Of a stretch of DNA of 64,000 nucleotides, positions 62,395 to 64,000 are shown in pieces (within the stretch, counting starts at the first letter, position 1; every line of letters begins with the position of its first letter). The position numbers were made by a program, and so were the translations under genes. The notes beneath the pieces are model-generated. The model did not search any database and had not been told where the DNA came from. It saw only the letters and a list, made by a program, of their open reading frames with translations. Source of the stretch: Methylocystis parvus OBBP (lineage in GTDB: Bacteria; Pseudomonadota; Alphaproteobacteria; Rhizobiales; Beijerinckiaceae); the NCBI RefSeq assembly GCF_027571405.1, contig NZ_CP092970.1, positions 140,887 through 204,886 on the forward strand, in the 5' to 3' direction.

Positions 62395-62777
62395 CCGAGC
62401 CTGAGCCCGCCAACGGGTTCCGCGCGAAGCAACCGTTCTCCGTGAGCGAACGCTTTGCCCTATTCTCTCCGGAGGCCGGTTCGCTGAGAGGGAGCGCTCT
62501 TTCAAACGCCTCGGCATTGGCTCTTCGAGAGGGCGCGCGCCGGCCCGAGAGAGCAGCGATGTCGCCACAAGCGGCTCGCTTACCGCAACGCTCCCCGCCG
62601 ACTTCTTTCCCCTGCCCTGCGGTCACGCTTCGGGCATTCCTCGCGCGACAAACAAGTCATCGGGAAGCGTTCTTCGCTTCGCTTCGACCCTTCGGGTGCG
62701 GCGCGATCCGCCCGTGGCTCGGGATCGCTGTCAGGCCGCGATCGGAGCGGCCTCAAGCGAAAGAGCCAAGCCAAGCC
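62395..62777 (+). other. Open frame upstream of the DUF2493 gene, probably not translated
   Basis: The frame of the DUF2493 gene is open from 62391, but the first 129 codons are of low complexity, Arg/Ser/Pro-rich, and match no domain. I treat it as leader DNA and not as part of the protein. Confidence 0.4.
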
Positions 62778-63731
62778 ATGAACGATGAATTCGCCTCCCT
62801 GCCCTTTGACCCGCTCGCTCCGGATCATGAAGGCCAATCGCCTTCTTCGCATCTTCTCGATGAACTCGCGTTGCACGGCTATCGCCCCCTGGACGACGAG
62901 CCGGACCCACGTCCCCTGCCCTCTTCGGACGCCGCCTCCCTCGCTCTTGAGTCCGCCGTCGAAGCTCTGTCGAGCCTCTTTCTCGGCACCCGACTTGAGG
63001 CCGATCTTCCCGACCTCCTGCGGTCCTTCGTTAATCTCTTTCATCGCAAGGCCGATCGCATCGACCGCGAACTCGACGACAATGAAACCACGCAACGGCG
63101 CTCGCAGGCCGAACAGGACGCCTCGGAAATCCGCTCGGTCGAATTGGGGCGGCTGGTCGCGCAAGGGCTGATGCTGGTGGAGCGTCGCAATGCCTTCGAA
63201 TTCTTCCGCGACTATCTCGCGGAACTCTATGCGGCCGAAACAGGCTCGGTCTGGCGTCCCCGCTCCGGCTCAAAGGTCAATCACCGCACGCTGACGGCGG
63301 CGATGATCGACAGCCGCGATTTTCTGAACGTCAAGAAACTCGCCGAGATGCAGGTGCTTTTGCCCCCTGGCCCTCGCATCGCATTCGCCGGCGGCGCCGA
63401 TTGCAACGATCATCGTCGGATCTGGGATACGCTCGACAAGGTGCGGATGAAGCACCCGGACATGGTCCTCCTCCACGGCGCGGGCCCGAAGGGCGCCGAA
63501 CGGATCGCCGCCTGTTGGGCGGACAACCGCAAGGTTCCCCAGGTCGCCTTCAAACCGGAGTGGACGCGACACAAGAACGCCGCGCCCTTCAAGCGCAACG
63601 ACGCGATGCTCGAGGCGCTGCCCATCGGGGTCATCGTCTTCCCGGGATCGGGGACCGTCGAGAACCTCGCCGACAAAGCCCGGAAGATGGGGATCCCCGT
63701 GTGGCGGTTCACTCCTCCGCCAGGTGCTTAA
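62778..63731 (+). CDS. DUF2493 (SLOG-like Rossmann) protein
   Basis: The 317-residue protein has an acidic N-terminal half and a C-terminal DUF2493/YspA domain of the SLOG superfamily (PRIAFAGGADCNDHRRIWDT; DMVLLHGAGPKGAERIAACW; LPIGVIVFPGSGTVENLADK). The GAGPKGAE and PGSGT loops are nucleotide-binding signatures. The family is frequent on alphaproteobacterial plasmids, and SLOG domains bind nucleotide-derived signals. ATG at 62778 is chosen because the conserved sequence begins there; the ribosome binding site is weak. Confidence 0.85.
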   Translation: MNDEFASLPFDPLAPDHEGQSPSSHLLDELALHGYRPLDDEPDPRPLPSSDAASLALESAVEALSSLFLGTRLEADLPDLLRSFVNLFHRKADRIDRELDDNETTQRRSQAEQDASEIRSVELGRLVAQGLMLVERRNAFEFFRDYLAELYAAETGSVWRPRSGSKVNHRTLTAAMIDSRDFLNVKKLAEMQVLLPPGPRIAFAGGADCNDHRRIWDTLDKVRMKHPDMVLLHGAGPKGAERIAACWADNRKVPQVAFKPEWTRHKNAAPFKRNDAMLEALPIGVIVFPGSGTVENLADKARKMGIPVWRFTPPPGA

Positions 63732-64000
63732 GCACCCGGCTATCCCGAAATCCGCTCCAATTTTTCGGAGCTGAAACCTCTCGCATGGCCAAGCTTTGAC
63801 AGCCGTGCAGAGCGGAGAAAAAACGAATGAAATCAAATGGGTTATGCGCTTAACAGGTGCCGAATATTTTGGGTCCTCGCAACTAACGACGTTAACTTCT
63901 CATTAACCAAAAATCCGTTGCGACGCGAAGAGAATCGGGCATAATTCCCGATTAAAGGCCGGGTTCGCGTGAAAAAGCGTTATTCCGGGGAACAGCACTG
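63732..64000. other. Non-coding end of the window with a small hairpin
   Basis: No gene is supported here. The region is AT-richer than its surroundings. AATCGGG (63933) and CCCGATT (ends 63953) form a 7-bp stem with a 7-base loop, which could be an operator or the start of the next gene's control region. Confidence 0.4.

Noticed and set aside
1..64000. CRISPR arrays, tRNA and rRNA genes
   Set aside because: No spaced direct repeats, cloverleaf-like sequences or conserved rRNA segments were noticed on either strand by eye; a covariance search would be needed to exclude a tRNA fully.
1..64000. Plasmid replication initiator
   Set aside because: No RepA, RepC, TrfA or DnaA-like gene was recognised, so plasmid status is inferred only from partition and transfer genes.

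Overview
The window is GC-rich, densely coding accessory DNA from an alphaproteobacterium, most likely of the Hyphomicrobiales (Rhizobiales). The reasons are a MucR/Ros-type regulator, a TraR-like LuxR protein, an Omp25/RopB-like barrel, IS66 copies with the TnpA/TnpB/TnpC layout, and a VirB/VirD4 transfer operon next to a MOBP-type relaxase. ParAB, Ssb, oriT and a full set of transfer genes suggest a conjugative plasmid or a large integrative element. No replication initiator was found, so the two cannot be told apart here. A finer placement (for example a methanotroph family) would be a guess. No rRNA, tRNA or CRISPR array was seen.

Layout. 1-8.7 kb: a LuxR-type HTH protein, a LytS/LytTR two-component pair, and a minus-strand run of six small exported proteins ending in a Tat-exported ankyrin protein, none of known function. 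9-16.2 kb: a second LytS kinase without a partner, then a pile of insertion sequences: an eroded IS66 copy, and an IS630 element split by a complete IS66 that carries a SEC-C/UPF0149 passenger gene and has an exact 8-bp target duplication. 16.4-22.8 kb: an MFS exporter broken by an in-frame TGA, a Crp/Fnr-type regulator facing two DUF1254 genes across a perfect operator-like palindrome, and a chimeric outer-membrane barrel. 22.8-25 kb: remains of a Tn3-family transposon and two IS5 fragments.

25.4-45.4 kb is the transfer backbone: ssb, twin 19-bp palindromes, parA-parB, a nic-like oriT, mobC-relaxase, a Fic protein, then on the minus strand virB1-like to virB11, virD4 and an LPD7 protein in tightly overlapping order, with an EexN lipoprotein inside the operon. 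A LuxR solo is divergent from virB1.

45.5-51.4 kb is a graveyard: an IS3 element interrupted by an IS110/IS1111 element with a likely guide RNA region, scraps of IS21, DUF4209 and copper amine oxidase genes, an intact MucR regulator, two small genes and a broken tyrosine recombinase. 51.5-59.5 kb is a defence island: a PaeR7I-type restriction-modification pair transcribed together with a large AAA ATPase and a PD-(D/E)XK-like protein, bounded by broken recombinases, plus a second stand-alone nuclease-like gene. 59.5-64 kb holds an exported-protein gene split by an IS5-family element, another small exported protein, an IS21 end fused to a Fic gene remnant, and a DUF2493 protein.

Working together, ParAB would partition the replicon, MobC/relaxase would nick oriT, VirD4 and the VirB channel would move the DNA, EexN would limit redundant entry, and the LuxR solo is placed to gate transfer. 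The restriction-modification operon is cargo that would also stabilise the element.
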